A stretch of DNA of 64,000 bases. It comes from Olsenella_L kribbiana (lineage in GTDB: Bacteria > Actinomycetota > Coriobacteriia > Coriobacteriales > Atopobiaceae). The position numbers and the translations under genes are program-made. This document shows positions 41,941 through 51,926 of this stretch, in pieces (the stretch's first letter is position 1; each line of letters opens with the position of its first letter). Location of the stretch: the NCBI RefSeq assembly GCF_036408795.1, contig NZ_JAZGJP010000001.1:248001-312000 (forward strand), written 5' to 3'. The notes under the pieces are model-generated. The model searched no databases and was not told the DNA's origin. It saw nothing but the letters and a program-made list of their open reading frames with translations.

Positions 41941-44757
41941 CTATGCGCGTGCGTTTGCCTCTTCGACGGCTGCGTGGCAGCGCGGGCAGAGGCCGTCTGC
42001 GCCGAGCGTGCGCCAGTTCCAGCAGCGCGGGCACTTCTCGCCCTCGGCCGGAAGCACGGTGCAGGCAAGCTCGTCGCCCTCGGAGAGCTTCACGTCAGAG
42101 CAGACGAACGGCTCGGCGAGATCGCAGCCAAGCGCGCCAGCGAGGAGTTCATACAAATCATGCGGCAGCACGAGCTCGGCACGAGCGGCCTGGGACGTCT
42201 TCTCGGAAATCGTCCCTGCTGCCTGCGCCTCCTCGTATGCCTTCGTGAAGGCGCTCCTGGCCTCGGTCATTGCGTTGTAGGCCGGCAGGTACTTCTCGAA
42301 GACCTCGTCTGCGACCGGATTCTCGAACCAGTCGAGAAGGGCGGCGAACGTCTGGCCGTCCTTGAGCGACTTCGGCAGGTATGCCATGGCCTCGTCGGTC
42401 GTGTAGGCAAGGATCGGCTGGAAGTCGTGGATGAGCATCGAGAGGATGTATGCCCAGGTCGTCTGTGCGCTCCTGCGCTCCTTCGAGTCCCTGCCGCCGC
42501 AGTACATGCGGTCCTTCGTCGCGTTCAGGTAGCCGTTCGAGAGCTCCGTCACGTAGTCGTAGAGGTTGCGGTAGACAACGTTGAAGCGATACTCGCCATA
42601 CGCCTTCTCGACAGCCTTGTGGACCTCGCACATATGGGCAAGTGTCAGCTTGTCGTAGGCCGTGAGCTCCTCGAAGGGAAGTCCGTCGGCATCAAGCTCG
42701 AACTGGCCCTCGAGCTCGCCGAGGAGGAACCTGAACGTGTTCCTGATCTTGCGGTAGGCATCGCCGACGTGGTCCAGGATCGTGTCGTCGCAGGGGACAT
42801 CGGTCGACGTATCGACAGAGGCCACCCAGAGACGCAGGACATCGGCACCGCGTGTGTTGCAGACCTTGTTCGGGTCGATGACATTGCCGAGGGACTTGGA
42901 CATCTTGCGCCCTTTGCCGTCAAGCGTGAAGCCCTGGGAGACGACAGACTTGTAGGGAGCTACGCCGTAGGCGCCCACGCTTGTCATGAGCGAGCTCATG
43001 AACCAGCCGCGGTGCTGGTCGGAGCCCTCGAGGTACATGTCGGCCGGGAACTTGAGGTACGGACGGTGCTTGCAGACAGCAGTGTGCGAGACGCCAGAGT
43101 CCCACCAGACATCGAGGATGTCCTTGTTCGCCTTGAGGTTGTGGCTGCCGCACTTCGGGCAGACGCAGGCATCGCCGAGGTAGTCCTTCGGATCCTCCGT
43201 AAACCAGGCATCGGAACCCTTGGCACGGAAGAGGTCGATGACCTTGTCGAGCGTCTCGTCATTCAGCACGGTCTCGCCGCAGTCCTGGCAGGTGTGGGCA
43301 GGGATTGGCACGCCCCAGTTCCTCTGGCGCGAGATGCACCAGTCCGGGCGCTGCTCGACCATGGAGCCGATGCGCTTGATGGAATGGGCCGGATAGAAGC
43401 GGACGTGGCTGAGCGCGTCGAGCGCCTCCTTGCGAAGGCCGGTCTGGTCCATGGAGACGAACCACTGGCTCGTGGCACGGAAGATGACCGGCTGCTTGCA
43501 GCGCCAGCAGTGCGGATAGGAGTGCGTGATGTCCTCATGAAGGATGAGGGTGCCACGCTCCTGGAGCCACTCGATGATCTTCGGGTTGGCATCGTTCACG
43601 TTCATGCCGGACCAGGGGCCGCCTGTGCCCATGCCGTCGCCCTTGTAGAAGTTGCCGTCGTCGTCGACCGGCATCACGATCGGGATGTTGAAGCGCATGC
43701 CGGCATTGTAGTCGTCGACGCCGTGGCCGGGAGCGGTGTGGACGATGCCGGTGCCATCTTCGAGCGTGACGTAGTCAGCATAGATGAACTCGCCCTCGAC
43801 GCCCTGGTCGCCGAAGATCGGCTGCTTGTACTTGTTGTGGCAGAGCTCGGTGCCCGTCATCTTCCAGACAGAGCCGTCAGCGGTGCGGGCAAGCTCGTAG
43901 TCGCTGTAGCCGAACTTCTCGCAGTCCTTCTCGACGAGCGCCTCTGCCATGAGCTCGCAGCGTCCGTCAACGACGACGCCGACGTACTCGGCTTCAGGAT
44001 GGAGGATCACGGCGTCATCGGCAGGAAGGGTCCAGGGCGTCGTCGTCCAGATGTCGACCCAGAGATTTCCCTTGTAGGCCTCGAGTCCCTCCGGCACTGT
44101 CGTCATCTCGAAGCGCACGAAGATTGCCGGCGACACCTCGTCGCTGTACTCGATCTCCGCCTCGGCGAGAGCCGTATGGCAGTGCATGCACCAGTGCACC
44201 GGCTTCCTGCCACGGTAGATGGCGCCCTTGTCGAAGATGGCTTTGAAGATCTCGACGTCGGTCGCATCGTAGTCATGCGTGTAGGTCAGATACGGATTTG
44301 CCCACTCGCCGAGGACGCCGAGGCGCTTGAAGCCCTGGCGCTGCGTGTCGACCTGCTCGACAGCCATCTTGTTGCAGATCTCGCGGATCTTGACGGTCGG
44401 GAGCTGGTTGAACTTCTCCGTGCCGAGCTTCTCCTCGACCTTGTGCTCGATCGGCTGGCCGTGGCAGTCCCAGCCCGGAACATACGGCGTCTGATAGCCA
44501 CGCATGGACCAGTAGCGGTTGATGATGTCCTTCGAGATCTTGTTCTGTGCATGTCCCAGATGGATCGGGCCGTTTGCATACGGAGGTCCGTCATGCAGCA
44601 CGAACTTCTCGTGACCTTCGTTCTTCTTTAGAAGCAGGCCGTACACATCGTTCTGCTCCCACTGCTCGAGACGTTTGGGCTCATGCTGTGCAAGGCCTGC
44701 ACGCATGGGGAACCCGGTCTTCGGCAGGTTCATCGTCTTCTTGAACTCGTTAGCCAC
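41941..44757 (-). CDS. ileS: Isoleucyl-tRNA synthetase
   Basis: 938 residues; charges tRNA-Ile. Class I motifs are PIHLGHAQNK and KMSKSLGN, with the editing domain between them (TTTPWTLPADDAV-type region) and a C-terminal zinc finger (CPRCWNWR, then CPRCH). Expression is probably controlled by the T-box leader at 44818-45085. Confidence 0.97.
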   Translation of the reverse strand: MANEFKKTMNLPKTGFPMRAGLAQHEPKRLEQWEQNDVYGLLLKKNEGHEKFVLHDGPPYANGPIHLGHAQNKISKDIINRYWSMRGYQTPYVPGWDCHGQPIEHKVEEKLGTEKFNQLPTVKIREICNKMAVEQVDTQRQGFKRLGVLGEWANPYLTYTHDYDATDVEIFKAIFDKGAIYRGRKPVHWCMHCHTALAEAEIEYSDEVSPAIFVRFEMTTVPEGLEAYKGNLWVDIWTTTPWTLPADDAVILHPEAEYVGVVVDGRCELMAEALVEKDCEKFGYSDYELARTADGSVWKMTGTELCHNKYKQPIFGDQGVEGEFIYADYVTLEDGTGIVHTAPGHGVDDYNAGMRFNIPIVMPVDDDGNFYKGDGMGTGGPWSGMNVNDANPKIIEWLQERGTLILHEDITHSYPHCWRCKQPVIFRATSQWFVSMDQTGLRKEALDALSHVRFYPAHSIKRIGSMVEQRPDWCISRQRNWGVPIPAHTCQDCGETVLNDETLDKVIDLFRAKGSDAWFTEDPKDYLGDACVCPKCGSHNLKANKDILDVWWDSGVSHTAVCKHRPYLKFPADMYLEGSDQHRGWFMSSLMTSVGAYGVAPYKSVVSQGFTLDGKGRKMSKSLGNVIDPNKVCNTRGADVLRLWVASVDTSTDVPCDDTILDHVGDAYRKIRNTFRFLLGELEGQFELDADGLPFEELTAYDKLTLAHMCEVHKAVEKAYGEYRFNVVYRNLYDYVTELSNGYLNATKDRMYCGGRDSKERRSAQTTWAYILSMLIHDFQPILAYTTDEAMAYLPKSLKDGQTFAALLDWFENPVADEVFEKYLPAYNAMTEARSAFTKAYEEAQAAGTISEKTSQAARAELVLPHDLYELLAGALGCDLAEPFVCSDVKLSEGDELACTVLPAEGEKCPRCWNWRTLGADGLCPRCHAAVEEANARA

Positions 44758-44817
44758 CTTGAGACCCTCGCTTTCCGGAAAGCTTTAGGGCTTTCCCTCC
44801 CAAAGGACGCCTTGCAT

Positions 44818-45085
44818 AAATAAAGCGCCCCGTCCCTCTTGCTGGGACGAAGCGCTGCTTTTGGCACACTTCGCTTGTAGACCACCCAGCGAGCGGAAAC
44901 TCCGCCGTACTCGGCTGGCCTATGACGGCGGCCAATCCGGTGGTGCCTACTTGCAGGGCTTCTGCGTTCGGGCCACGGCTCCAAGGTGATATTCCCTTCC
45001 GCTCCGGTCACGGGATTCCAGCAGCCCCGCTCTCTGGCGGCCGTGCTTGGAAGGTACTCGTCCTCTTCATTGCCTCTGGCGACAC
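44818..45085 (-). promoter_or_regulatory. T-box leader (isoleucine) of ileS
   Basis: The 5' part of the leader has the stem I signature GCAATGAAGAGGACGAGTACC. A specifier loop AATATCACC follows with ATC (Ile) at 44990-44988. The T-box sequence TGGGTGGTCTACA lies at 44888-44876, its GTGG region able to pair with the uncharged tRNA end. A terminator hairpin (GCGC and GTCCC arms, 44824-44856) ends in TTTATTTATG. So uncharged tRNA-Ile should favour the antiterminator and ileS expression. A TACTAT at 45091-45086 may be the -10 element. Confidence 0.88.
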
Positions 45086-45119
45086 ATAGTAGCACTCATC
45101 GGCCGCCGAAGGCACCTGC

Positions 45120-45306
45120 TCATATATTCTGGACAGAGAAACGATGCCGCCCTGAAACAATTGCTGCCGGAACGCTCGTGGCGCATCTCTTATATATGCT
45201 CTTATATGCTCTTATGCCTTCCGCTCATGGATTTGTCGCATCCTTGCTCAATCTGGTATGCCAGTATGGTCACATCTATGTAGATATGACAAGAAGAAAG
45301 CAGAGC
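45120..45306. other. Promoter region between ileS leader and fbp, with short tandem repeat
   Basis: Besides the ileS promoter this stretch should hold the plus-strand promoter of the FBPase gene. At 45193-45217 the unit TATATGCTCT (period 10) is repeated a little over two times and is AT-rich, so it may contain -10-like hexamers. I could not choose one. No gene is seen. Confidence 0.35.
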
Positions 45307-47208
45307 ATGGGCGAACCAGAACCGGCCGACAGGCGCTATCTCGAGCTTCTCTCAGAGAAGTTCCCGACCGCCCAGACGGCATTCACCGAAATCATCAATC
45401 TCGAAGCCATCCTCAACCTGCCGAAGGCAACCGAGCACTTCGTCTCCGACATCCACGGAGAGTACGAGGCCTTCGAGCATATCCTCAACAACTGCTCGGG
45501 CGTCATCCGCGAAAGGGTGCGCTCGACGTTCTCTCTGGAGCTCACGACAAGCGAGCAGCAGGACCTCTGCACCCTCATCTATTATCCGCAGGAGAAGCTC
45601 CGCCGCATGAAGGAGGAGGGGCGCGCGACCGAGGAATGGTATGCCATCTCCCTTACGCGCCTCGTGCGTCTGGCACGCTACCTTTCGGGCTCCTACACGC
45701 GCTCGAAGGTCAGGAAGGCGATGCCCGTCGCCTATGCCTACATCATCGACGAGCTCCTTCACTTCACGCCGGACGAGCGCAAGGTGCGCCAGGTCTACCA
45801 CGAGCGCATCATCACCTCGATCATCGACACGGGGTCTGCTGACGACTTCATCTGCTCTCTTGCCTCCTTGATCAAGCGCCTCGCGGTCGACACGCTCCAT
45901 GTGGTCGGAGACATCTATGACCGTGGCCCTCACGCCGAGCTCATCATCGAGCGCCTCATGCGCTACCACTCGGTCGACATCCAGTGGGGAAACCACGATA
46001 TCCTCTGGATGGGGGCAGCAGCAGGGTCTCCCGTCTGTCTTGCCGCCATCATCCGCAACAACATCCACTACGACGCTCTTGCCATCCTCGAGAACTCCTA
46101 TGGGATAAGCCTGAGGGAGCTTGCCCTCTTCGCCGAACGCACCTACCAGAAGGACGACGTGCTCTCCCCCTTCGAGAAGGCCATTTCCGTCATCATGTTC
46201 AAGCTCGAAGGCCAGACGATCCAGCGTCATCCGAACTGGCAGATGGAAGGACGTCTCCTTCTCGGCAACATCGACAAGGAGCGCGGCTGTGTGCGCATCG
46301 GAGACAAGGAGTATGAGCTCGCGACGTCCGACTTCCCGACCGTCGATCCCGAGCACCCCTATCAGCTGAGCGTCGAGGAGTCCAAGGTCATGGCCCATCT
46401 CGTCGAGAGTGCACGCTCATCGGAGCGCCTGCAGCGCGACATCGGCTTCCTCTATGACCATGGATCCATGTATCTCGTGCACAACAGGAATGTCCTCTTC
46501 CATGCCTGTCTGCCGATGAAGCAGGATGGCTCCTTCAATCCCGTGAAGCACGGGGATACGCTCTATGCAGGCAAGGCCTACCTTGACTATGCAGAGCGTG
46601 TCGCAAGGACCGCCTGGCACCAGCATGACCAGCTCTCGCTCGACTGGATGTGGTATCTCTGGTGCGGCCGCTTCTCGCCGCTCTCGGGCCGCGAGGTCAG
46701 GACCTTCGAGCGCACCTATGTGAAGGATCAGACTACCTGGAAGGAGCCGAGAGACCCCTACTATGCGCTCGTGAGCAAGCCCGAGATCGCAGACCGCGTG
46801 CTTGCCGAGTTCGGCCTCACAGGACCGCACTGCCACATCGTGAACGGGCACACGCCGGTGCACGCCTCGGCGGGCGAGAGCCCCATCCGCGCAGACGGCA
46901 AGGTCCTCGTGATCGACGGCGGCTTCTGCCGCGCCTACCACCACACGACAGGCATTGCAGGATACACGCTCATCGCCGAGGCCACAGGCATGCGCATCAA
47001 GGCGCACCGCCCCTTCAGCTCCATCCATGATGTGCTCGACCTCAACGAGGACATCGTCTCCGATACCGACAAGTTCGAGTATGAGGAGAGGCCGCTCCTG
47101 ATCGGCGACACGGACACCGGCGCTGAGATCCGGCAGCAGATAGCAGATCTCAGGGCGCTTCTCGATGCCTACCGATGCGGCCTACTTGTGGAGCACGCCG
47201 CACACTGA
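45307..47208 (+). CDS. fbp: Fructose-1,6-bisphosphatase, class III
   Basis: About 633 residues, a calcineurin-like metallophosphatase that makes fructose 6-phosphate in gluconeogenesis. The metal motifs are SDIHGEYEAF, GDIYDRGPH and GNHDILWMG, and the later HIVNGHTPV and IDGGF. Class III enzymes are typical of Firmicutes and some anaerobic Actinobacteria. I prefer ATG 45307 (MGEPEPADRRY), behind a weak AAGAAAG site; ATG 45286 is in frame but has no site. The open frame further upstream runs through the T-box and is not coding. Confidence 0.93.
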   Translation: MGEPEPADRRYLELLSEKFPTAQTAFTEIINLEAILNLPKATEHFVSDIHGEYEAFEHILNNCSGVIRERVRSTFSLELTTSEQQDLCTLIYYPQEKLRRMKEEGRATEEWYAISLTRLVRLARYLSGSYTRSKVRKAMPVAYAYIIDELLHFTPDERKVRQVYHERIITSIIDTGSADDFICSLASLIKRLAVDTLHVVGDIYDRGPHAELIIERLMRYHSVDIQWGNHDILWMGAAAGSPVCLAAIIRNNIHYDALAILENSYGISLRELALFAERTYQKDDVLSPFEKAISVIMFKLEGQTIQRHPNWQMEGRLLLGNIDKERGCVRIGDKEYELATSDFPTVDPEHPYQLSVEESKVMAHLVESARSSERLQRDIGFLYDHGSMYLVHNRNVLFHACLPMKQDGSFNPVKHGDTLYAGKAYLDYAERVARTAWHQHDQLSLDWMWYLWCGRFSPLSGREVRTFERTYVKDQTTWKEPRDPYYALVSKPEIADRVLAEFGLTGPHCHIVNGHTPVHASAGESPIRADGKVLVIDGGFCRAYHHTTGIAGYTLIAEATGMRIKAHRPFSSIHDVLDLNEDIVSDTDKFEYEERPLLIGDTDTGAEIRQQIADLRALLDAYRCGLLVEHAAH

Positions 47209-47330
47209 CGGGACGATTTGCCGCATTCTCTCCAGAATTCGGAGATGTGTGTCTCTATTTCTGGCCTTAGGGTACATGTTCTGTCAATGCAGTTGGAAAT
47301 GGGTGCTCAGGCGCCCGCAAGGAGAAGACG

Positions 47331-49232
47331 ATGGACAACAAGAAGCAACGACAGTCGATGATCTTGTACCTGATCGTCGCTATCGCGCTGATCTTCGGCC
47401 TGAACTCGTACTTCAACCCCACCTTGTACCAGCAGGTGACGGATGTAAGCTACAGCACGTTCCTCGAGATGGTCGATGACAACCAGGTCTCCAAGGTCGA
47501 CCTGGATACCAGCACGAACGAGATCACGTTCAAGGCAAAGGACTCCTCGGGTGTCGAGAAGACCTATTCGACGACCGCATTCCCGAACGATGACGGACTC
47601 GTGGACAGGCTCACCGAGCACAAAGTCGACATGTCGGCATCCATCCCGAACGAGAACCAGAACCTGCTCTACTATATGCTCCTGAGCTACATCCTGCCGC
47701 TTGCAATCGTGTTCTTCTTGGGCTGGCTCATCAACCGCCGCATGCGCAAGCAGATGGGCGACACGATGGACTTCTCGGGCGGATCGGGCTTTGGCGGCCT
47801 TGGAGGAGGCGGCCTCGGCAAGTCCTCTGCCAAGGAGGTCAAGGGCGAAGAGGTCCACACGACCTTCAAGGATGTCGCAGGCCAGGACGAGGCAAAGGAA
47901 TCCCTGCAGGAGATCGTGAACTTCCTGCAGCACCCTGAGAAGTACAACGAGATCGGTGCACGCTGCCCCCGTGGCGCTCTGCTTGTCGGCCCTCCGGGCA
48001 CAGGCAAGACCCTCCTCGCACGTGCTGTCGCAGGCGAGGCCGGCGTCACGTTCTTCCAGATCTCCGGCTCCGAGTTCGTCGAGATGTTCGTCGGCCGTGG
48101 TGCCGCAAAGGTCCGCGACCTCTTCAAGGAAGCGAACAAGAAGGCTCCCTGCATCGTCTTCATCGATGAGATCGATGCTGTCGGCAAGAGGCGCGACACC
48201 TCGATCAACTCCAATGACGAGCGCGAGCAGACACTGAACCAGCTCCTCTCCGAGATGGATGGCTTTGACAACCACAAGGGCATCGTCGTGCTTGCCGCCA
48301 CGAACAGGCCCGAGACGCTCGACCCGGCACTGCTGCGCCCAGGCCGCTTCGACCGCCGCATCCCCGTCGAGCTCCCCGATCTTGCCGGCAGGAAGGCAAT
48401 CCTTCAGCTCCACGCGAACGACGTGAAGATGGAACCGGGCATCGACCTCGATGTCATTGCCCGCTCGACCCCAGGCGCTTCCGGCGCTGACCTTGCCAAC
48501 ATCATCAATGAGGCAGCCCTCCGCGCAGTCCGCATGGGCAGGAAGCGCGTCTCCCAGGAAGACATCCAGGAATCCGTCGAGGTCGTCATCGCCGGCGAGA
48601 AGCGCAAGTCGACGGTGCTCTCCGAGCATGAGAAGCAGGTCGTCTCCTACCATGAGGTCGGCCACGCTATCGTCGCCGCCACCCAGCGCTCCGATGCTCC
48701 GGTCCAGAAGATCACGATCGTGCCGCGCACGTCGGGCGCTCTCGGCTATACGATGCAGGTCGACGAGAACGAGCATTTCCTGTCCACGAAGAAGGACATG
48801 GAAGAGCAGATTGCTGTCCTCTGCGGCGGCCGCGCTGCTGAGGAGCTCATCTTCGGCGAAGCCACGAACGGCGCCTCGAACGATATCGAGAAGGCGACGC
48901 AGATCGCCCGCGCCATGGTCACGCAGTACGGCATGACCGAAGAGCTCGGCATGGTCGCCCTGGGCCAGCAGAGGAACCGCTACCTCGGCGGCGGATCTGA
49001 GCTCACCTGCTCCGAAGGCACGGCCGAAAAGGTCGACGAGATGATCCAGAAGATTGTCGAGGAGGGCCACCAGACCGCCCTCAAGACGCTCCAGGACCAC
49101 CGCTTCAAGCTCCATGAGATTGCCCGCTATCTCCAGAAGAAGGAGACCATCACGGGCGAGGAGTTCATGGCAATGTTCACGCGCGATGACGGCTTCGCTC
49201 CGCGCCCTGCACAGGCCCCGGCCCAGCAGTAG
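47331..49232 (+). CDS. ftsH: ATP-dependent zinc metalloprotease FtsH
   Basis: 633 residues; membrane-anchored protease that degrades unstable membrane and regulatory proteins. Two membrane helices (about 10-26 and 113-134) flank a short extracytoplasmic domain, with a Gly-rich linker at 149-163. The AAA domain has Walker A at 220-227 (GPPGTGKT), Walker B FIDEIDAV and the SRH ATNRPETLDPALLRPGRFDR. The zinc site is HEVGH at 441-445. It is preceded by GGAGAAGACG. The upstream 120 bp should hold its promoter. Confidence 0.97.
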   Translation: MDNKKQRQSMILYLIVAIALIFGLNSYFNPTLYQQVTDVSYSTFLEMVDDNQVSKVDLDTSTNEITFKAKDSSGVEKTYSTTAFPNDDGLVDRLTEHKVDMSASIPNENQNLLYYMLLSYILPLAIVFFLGWLINRRMRKQMGDTMDFSGGSGFGGLGGGGLGKSSAKEVKGEEVHTTFKDVAGQDEAKESLQEIVNFLQHPEKYNEIGARCPRGALLVGPPGTGKTLLARAVAGEAGVTFFQISGSEFVEMFVGRGAAKVRDLFKEANKKAPCIVFIDEIDAVGKRRDTSINSNDEREQTLNQLLSEMDGFDNHKGIVVLAATNRPETLDPALLRPGRFDRRIPVELPDLAGRKAILQLHANDVKMEPGIDLDVIARSTPGASGADLANIINEAALRAVRMGRKRVSQEDIQESVEVVIAGEKRKSTVLSEHEKQVVSYHEVGHAIVAATQRSDAPVQKITIVPRTSGALGYTMQVDENEHFLSTKKDMEEQIAVLCGGRAAEELIFGEATNGASNDIEKATQIARAMVTQYGMTEELGMVALGQQRNRYLGGGSELTCSEGTAEKVDEMIQKIVEEGHQTALKTLQDHRFKLHEIARYLQKKETITGEEFMAMFTRDDGFAPRPAQAPAQQ

Positions 49233-49253
49233 GACATCTGCTCTGCCGCAAGC

Positions 49254-49289
49254 AAGCGGGAGGCACTCACCAGTGCCTCCCGCTTTTTC
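49254..49289 (+). terminator. Terminator of ftsH
   Basis: A perfect 14-bp stem (AAGCGGGAGGCACT with AGTGCCTCCCGCTT), 4-nt loop, followed by TTTC on the plus strand. Confidence 0.93.
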
Positions 49290-49318
49290 ATGTCAAGCTA
49301 TTCTCTTTGCGCTCTCCC

Positions 49319-50155
49319 CTAGCGCCTGGCGCAGAGCTCCCAGAACGTGACTGCCGAGCTTGCTGCCACATTGAGCGAATCGACGCCGTGGCTCATCGGG
49401 ATGATAGCGTGCCTGTCGCAGCGCGAGAGCACCTCATCGGAGAGTCCATAGCCTTCAGAGCCGAAGAAGAGCGCCTCATGGAGAGGTTCCTTCAGGGCCG
49501 GATCCGAAAGCGGCACCGCATCATCCGTGAGCGCCAATGCCACCGATGCGAAGCCCTTGCGTTCCAGGAGTGCGAAGAAGTCCCCAGGCCATCTGTCCTC
49601 CGCCTTTGCCCACGGCACCTGGAAGATCGTTCCCATGGATACCCTCACAGACCGCCTGTTCCAGGGATCGGCACAGCTAGGTGCCACGATCACGCCGTCC
49701 ACGTCGAGCGCCGCGGCAGAGCGGAAGAGCGCCCCCACATTCGAGACATCGACGAGCCCTTCGAGCACCGCGAGGCGCACGCGCTCCTTCTCTGCGCAGA
49801 GGCGCTCCAGAAGCCCTTCTGCGGAAGGCAGCTGCGGGCGCTTCATCGCAGCGAGGACACCACGGTTGAGCCTATATCCTATGACCTTCTCCGACATGTT
49901 ATGCGGAAGGAGAAGCACCGGCACATCGTCTGGCCAGACAGCCAGAAGGGATGAAATGCTTCCGACCTGCGATTCGTCTGCCAGAAGCGAGAGCGGACGC
50001 ACGCCTTCCTTGAACGCTACCTCGATAGCGATCTGGGACTCGCAGATGAGAAGGGCACGTTCCGGCTCGAGCTCGCATCTCAGCTGATGGTTCGTGAGCC
50101 TCAGATACGGGTCGAGCCTTGGATCTTCGAGGTCTTCGATCAATTCTGGCTTCAC
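49319..50155 (-). CDS. RNA methyltransferase, SpoU/TrmH family
   Basis: About 278 residues. An N-terminal substrate-binding domain and a C-terminal knotted SPOUT domain with the family motifs NVGALFRSAAAL, then FGSEGYGLS and the final IPMSHGVDSLNVAASSAV. It transfers methyl from S-adenosylmethionine to a ribose in tRNA or rRNA; the exact target is not clear. I use the GTG at 50155 (VKPELIEDLEDPRL), with GAAAGG 8 nt upstream. The much longer open frame upstream overlaps the divergent transpeptidase gene and is not coding. Confidence 0.88.
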   Translation of the reverse strand: MKPELIEDLEDPRLDPYLRLTNHQLRCELEPERALLICESQIAIEVAFKEGVRPLSLLADESQVGSISSLLAVWPDDVPVLLLPHNMSEKVIGYRLNRGVLAAMKRPQLPSAEGLLERLCAEKERVRLAVLEGLVDVSNVGALFRSAAALDVDGVIVAPSCADPWNRRSVRVSMGTIFQVPWAKAEDRWPGDFFALLERKGFASVALALTDDAVPLSDPALKEPLHEALFFGSEGYGLSDEVLSRCDRHAIIPMSHGVDSLNVAASSAVTFWELCARR

Positions 50156-50250
50156 GTTCTGGACCTTTCGTTTGAGCTCTGCCGTACGCCTTCCAATGCT
50201 GCTACGATAGCATCTCCGGAACCCAAGACAGGAAAGAGAGTCGAAGAGCA

Positions 50251-51810
50251 GTGTCCAGACATATGGAAAGCGATACGAGAAGGCCTGCCCGCAGCGCAGC
50301 GCATATATCGACCGCACAGGATGGGCAGAGCACCCCGAAGCATGAGGCAAGGCACAAGGCGCCCAGGCAGGAGCGTCCAGAACAGAGGAAGCAGAGGCGC
50401 AGGAAGGCCTCGAAGGCTCCCATCATCATCGCTGTCCTCGCTGCCATCTATCTTGTTGGCTCCGTCTTCTTCCTGAGCCATGCCCTTCCTGGCACCACGG
50501 CAGCAGGCAGAGACATTGCATTCGCAGGCTCCTCCAAGATCTCTGCCACCCTCAGGGATGCGTCTGATGGCTTCTCGGTCACCGTCACCGATGCGGATGG
50601 CACTGAGAGCTTCACGGTCTCGGGCGATAGTGCAGGCTTTGCTTACGATGCAGACAAGGCTGCTTCCGAGCTCCTCAAGGCCCAGAACGGCTTCGTGTGG
50701 CCTGTCGCAGCTGTGCGTTCCCTCTTCACGAAGACCGATATCGTGCTTCCGTCTGATGCCGTCACGCTCGACGAGGAAGCCCTCTCGGATGCCGTGAGCA
50801 CGGCCGTCGAGAACGTGAACGAGACAGCCACGCCCTCTGAGGATGCTCATCTTGCCTACGACGCAAGCCAGTCAACCTTTGTCGTCGCTTCTGAGACGAG
50901 GGGCACCCAGCTTCACGAGGACATCGTCGAGAACGCCGTGCGGACATCTTTCCAGCATCTGGCAAGCTCCTGCAAGCTGAACGATGCTGCCTATATCGCG
51001 CCAGAGGTCCTCTCGACCGATGAGCGCCTCGCCACTGCCATCCCTGCCGCCAACTCCCTCATGGGCGCCCAGCTCACGATCACGCTCGACGGCACGACCG
51101 TAGCGACGCCTTCCGACAACGTCGTCGCTGACTGGATCGAACTCGATGATTCCTTCATGCCGCAGCTGACGCAGGATGCCATCGAGAAGTGGGCAGAGGA
51201 CAATTTCGATACCGTGGGGACCACGCGTACATTCACGAACTATGCAGGCGAGACGAAGACTGTCTCCTGCAACACGAACCCCGAGTCGGAAAGCACCTAT
51301 GGCCAGCTTGTGGATGCTGAGAGCTTCGCTCAAGAGGCCTATGCCGCCGCCATGGCAAAGGACACTGCGACAATCGATATCCACGTCACCCAGGAGGCAG
51401 ATGGCTTCACGGAAGCCGGTGCGGCTGACTGGGGAGACCGCTACATCGACGTGGACATCACGAACCAGCATGCCGTGCTCGTGGATGCAGGACAGGTGCT
51501 CTGGGAATCCGATGTCGTGACCGGCAATGTCGCTGCCGGCAATGACACACCTCAGGGCGTCTTCACGATCCAGAACATGATGAACTCCATCACGCTCACG
51601 GGCGAGGATGCCTCCGAAAACTTCGTATACAACTGGATGGGCTTCATCAGCACGGTCTGGGGCCTCCATGATGCAACGTGGAGAACCGAGTTTGGCGGCG
51701 ACATCTACAAGACAGACGGCAGCCACGGCTGCGTGAACCTGCCGCTCGATGCGGCCAACGAGCTCTACGATCTCGTGCATGTCGGCGACGTCGTGGTCGT
51801 GCACGAGTAG
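50251..51810 (+). CDS. L,D-transpeptidase (YkuD), membrane-anchored
   Basis: 519 residues. A basic cytoplasmic N-terminus, one membrane helix at about 56-78, a long extracytoplasmic region and a C-terminal YkuD domain. The catalytic His492 and Cys494 lie in SHGCVNLP. The middle (about 80-360) is like the substrate-binding repeats found in Gram-positive L,D-transpeptidases. The enzyme makes 3-3 cross-links in peptidoglycan or attaches proteins to it. The start is GTG 50251; ATG 50263 in the same frame is an alternative. It is divergent from the methyltransferase gene with 95 bp between. Confidence 0.9.
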   Translation: MSRHMESDTRRPARSAAHISTAQDGQSTPKHEARHKAPRQERPEQRKQRRRKASKAPIIIAVLAAIYLVGSVFFLSHALPGTTAAGRDIAFAGSSKISATLRDASDGFSVTVTDADGTESFTVSGDSAGFAYDADKAASELLKAQNGFVWPVAAVRSLFTKTDIVLPSDAVTLDEEALSDAVSTAVENVNETATPSEDAHLAYDASQSTFVVASETRGTQLHEDIVENAVRTSFQHLASSCKLNDAAYIAPEVLSTDERLATAIPAANSLMGAQLTITLDGTTVATPSDNVVADWIELDDSFMPQLTQDAIEKWAEDNFDTVGTTRTFTNYAGETKTVSCNTNPESESTYGQLVDAESFAQEAYAAAMAKDTATIDIHVTQEADGFTEAGAADWGDRYIDVDITNQHAVLVDAGQVLWESDVVTGNVAAGNDTPQGVFTIQNMMNSITLTGEDASENFVYNWMGFISTVWGLHDATWRTEFGGDIYKTDGSHGCVNLPLDAANELYDLVHVGDVVVVHE

Positions 51811-51926
51811 AGCCTCTTTCTCCGTTCGCACAGGACGGTCTGCCATTTGCCGCTCTAAGGGATGCATTCATCCATATCTGCTGCAAGATTTATGGCACTA
51901 TCCGCACCCGAGCGAAAGGAGCCTCC

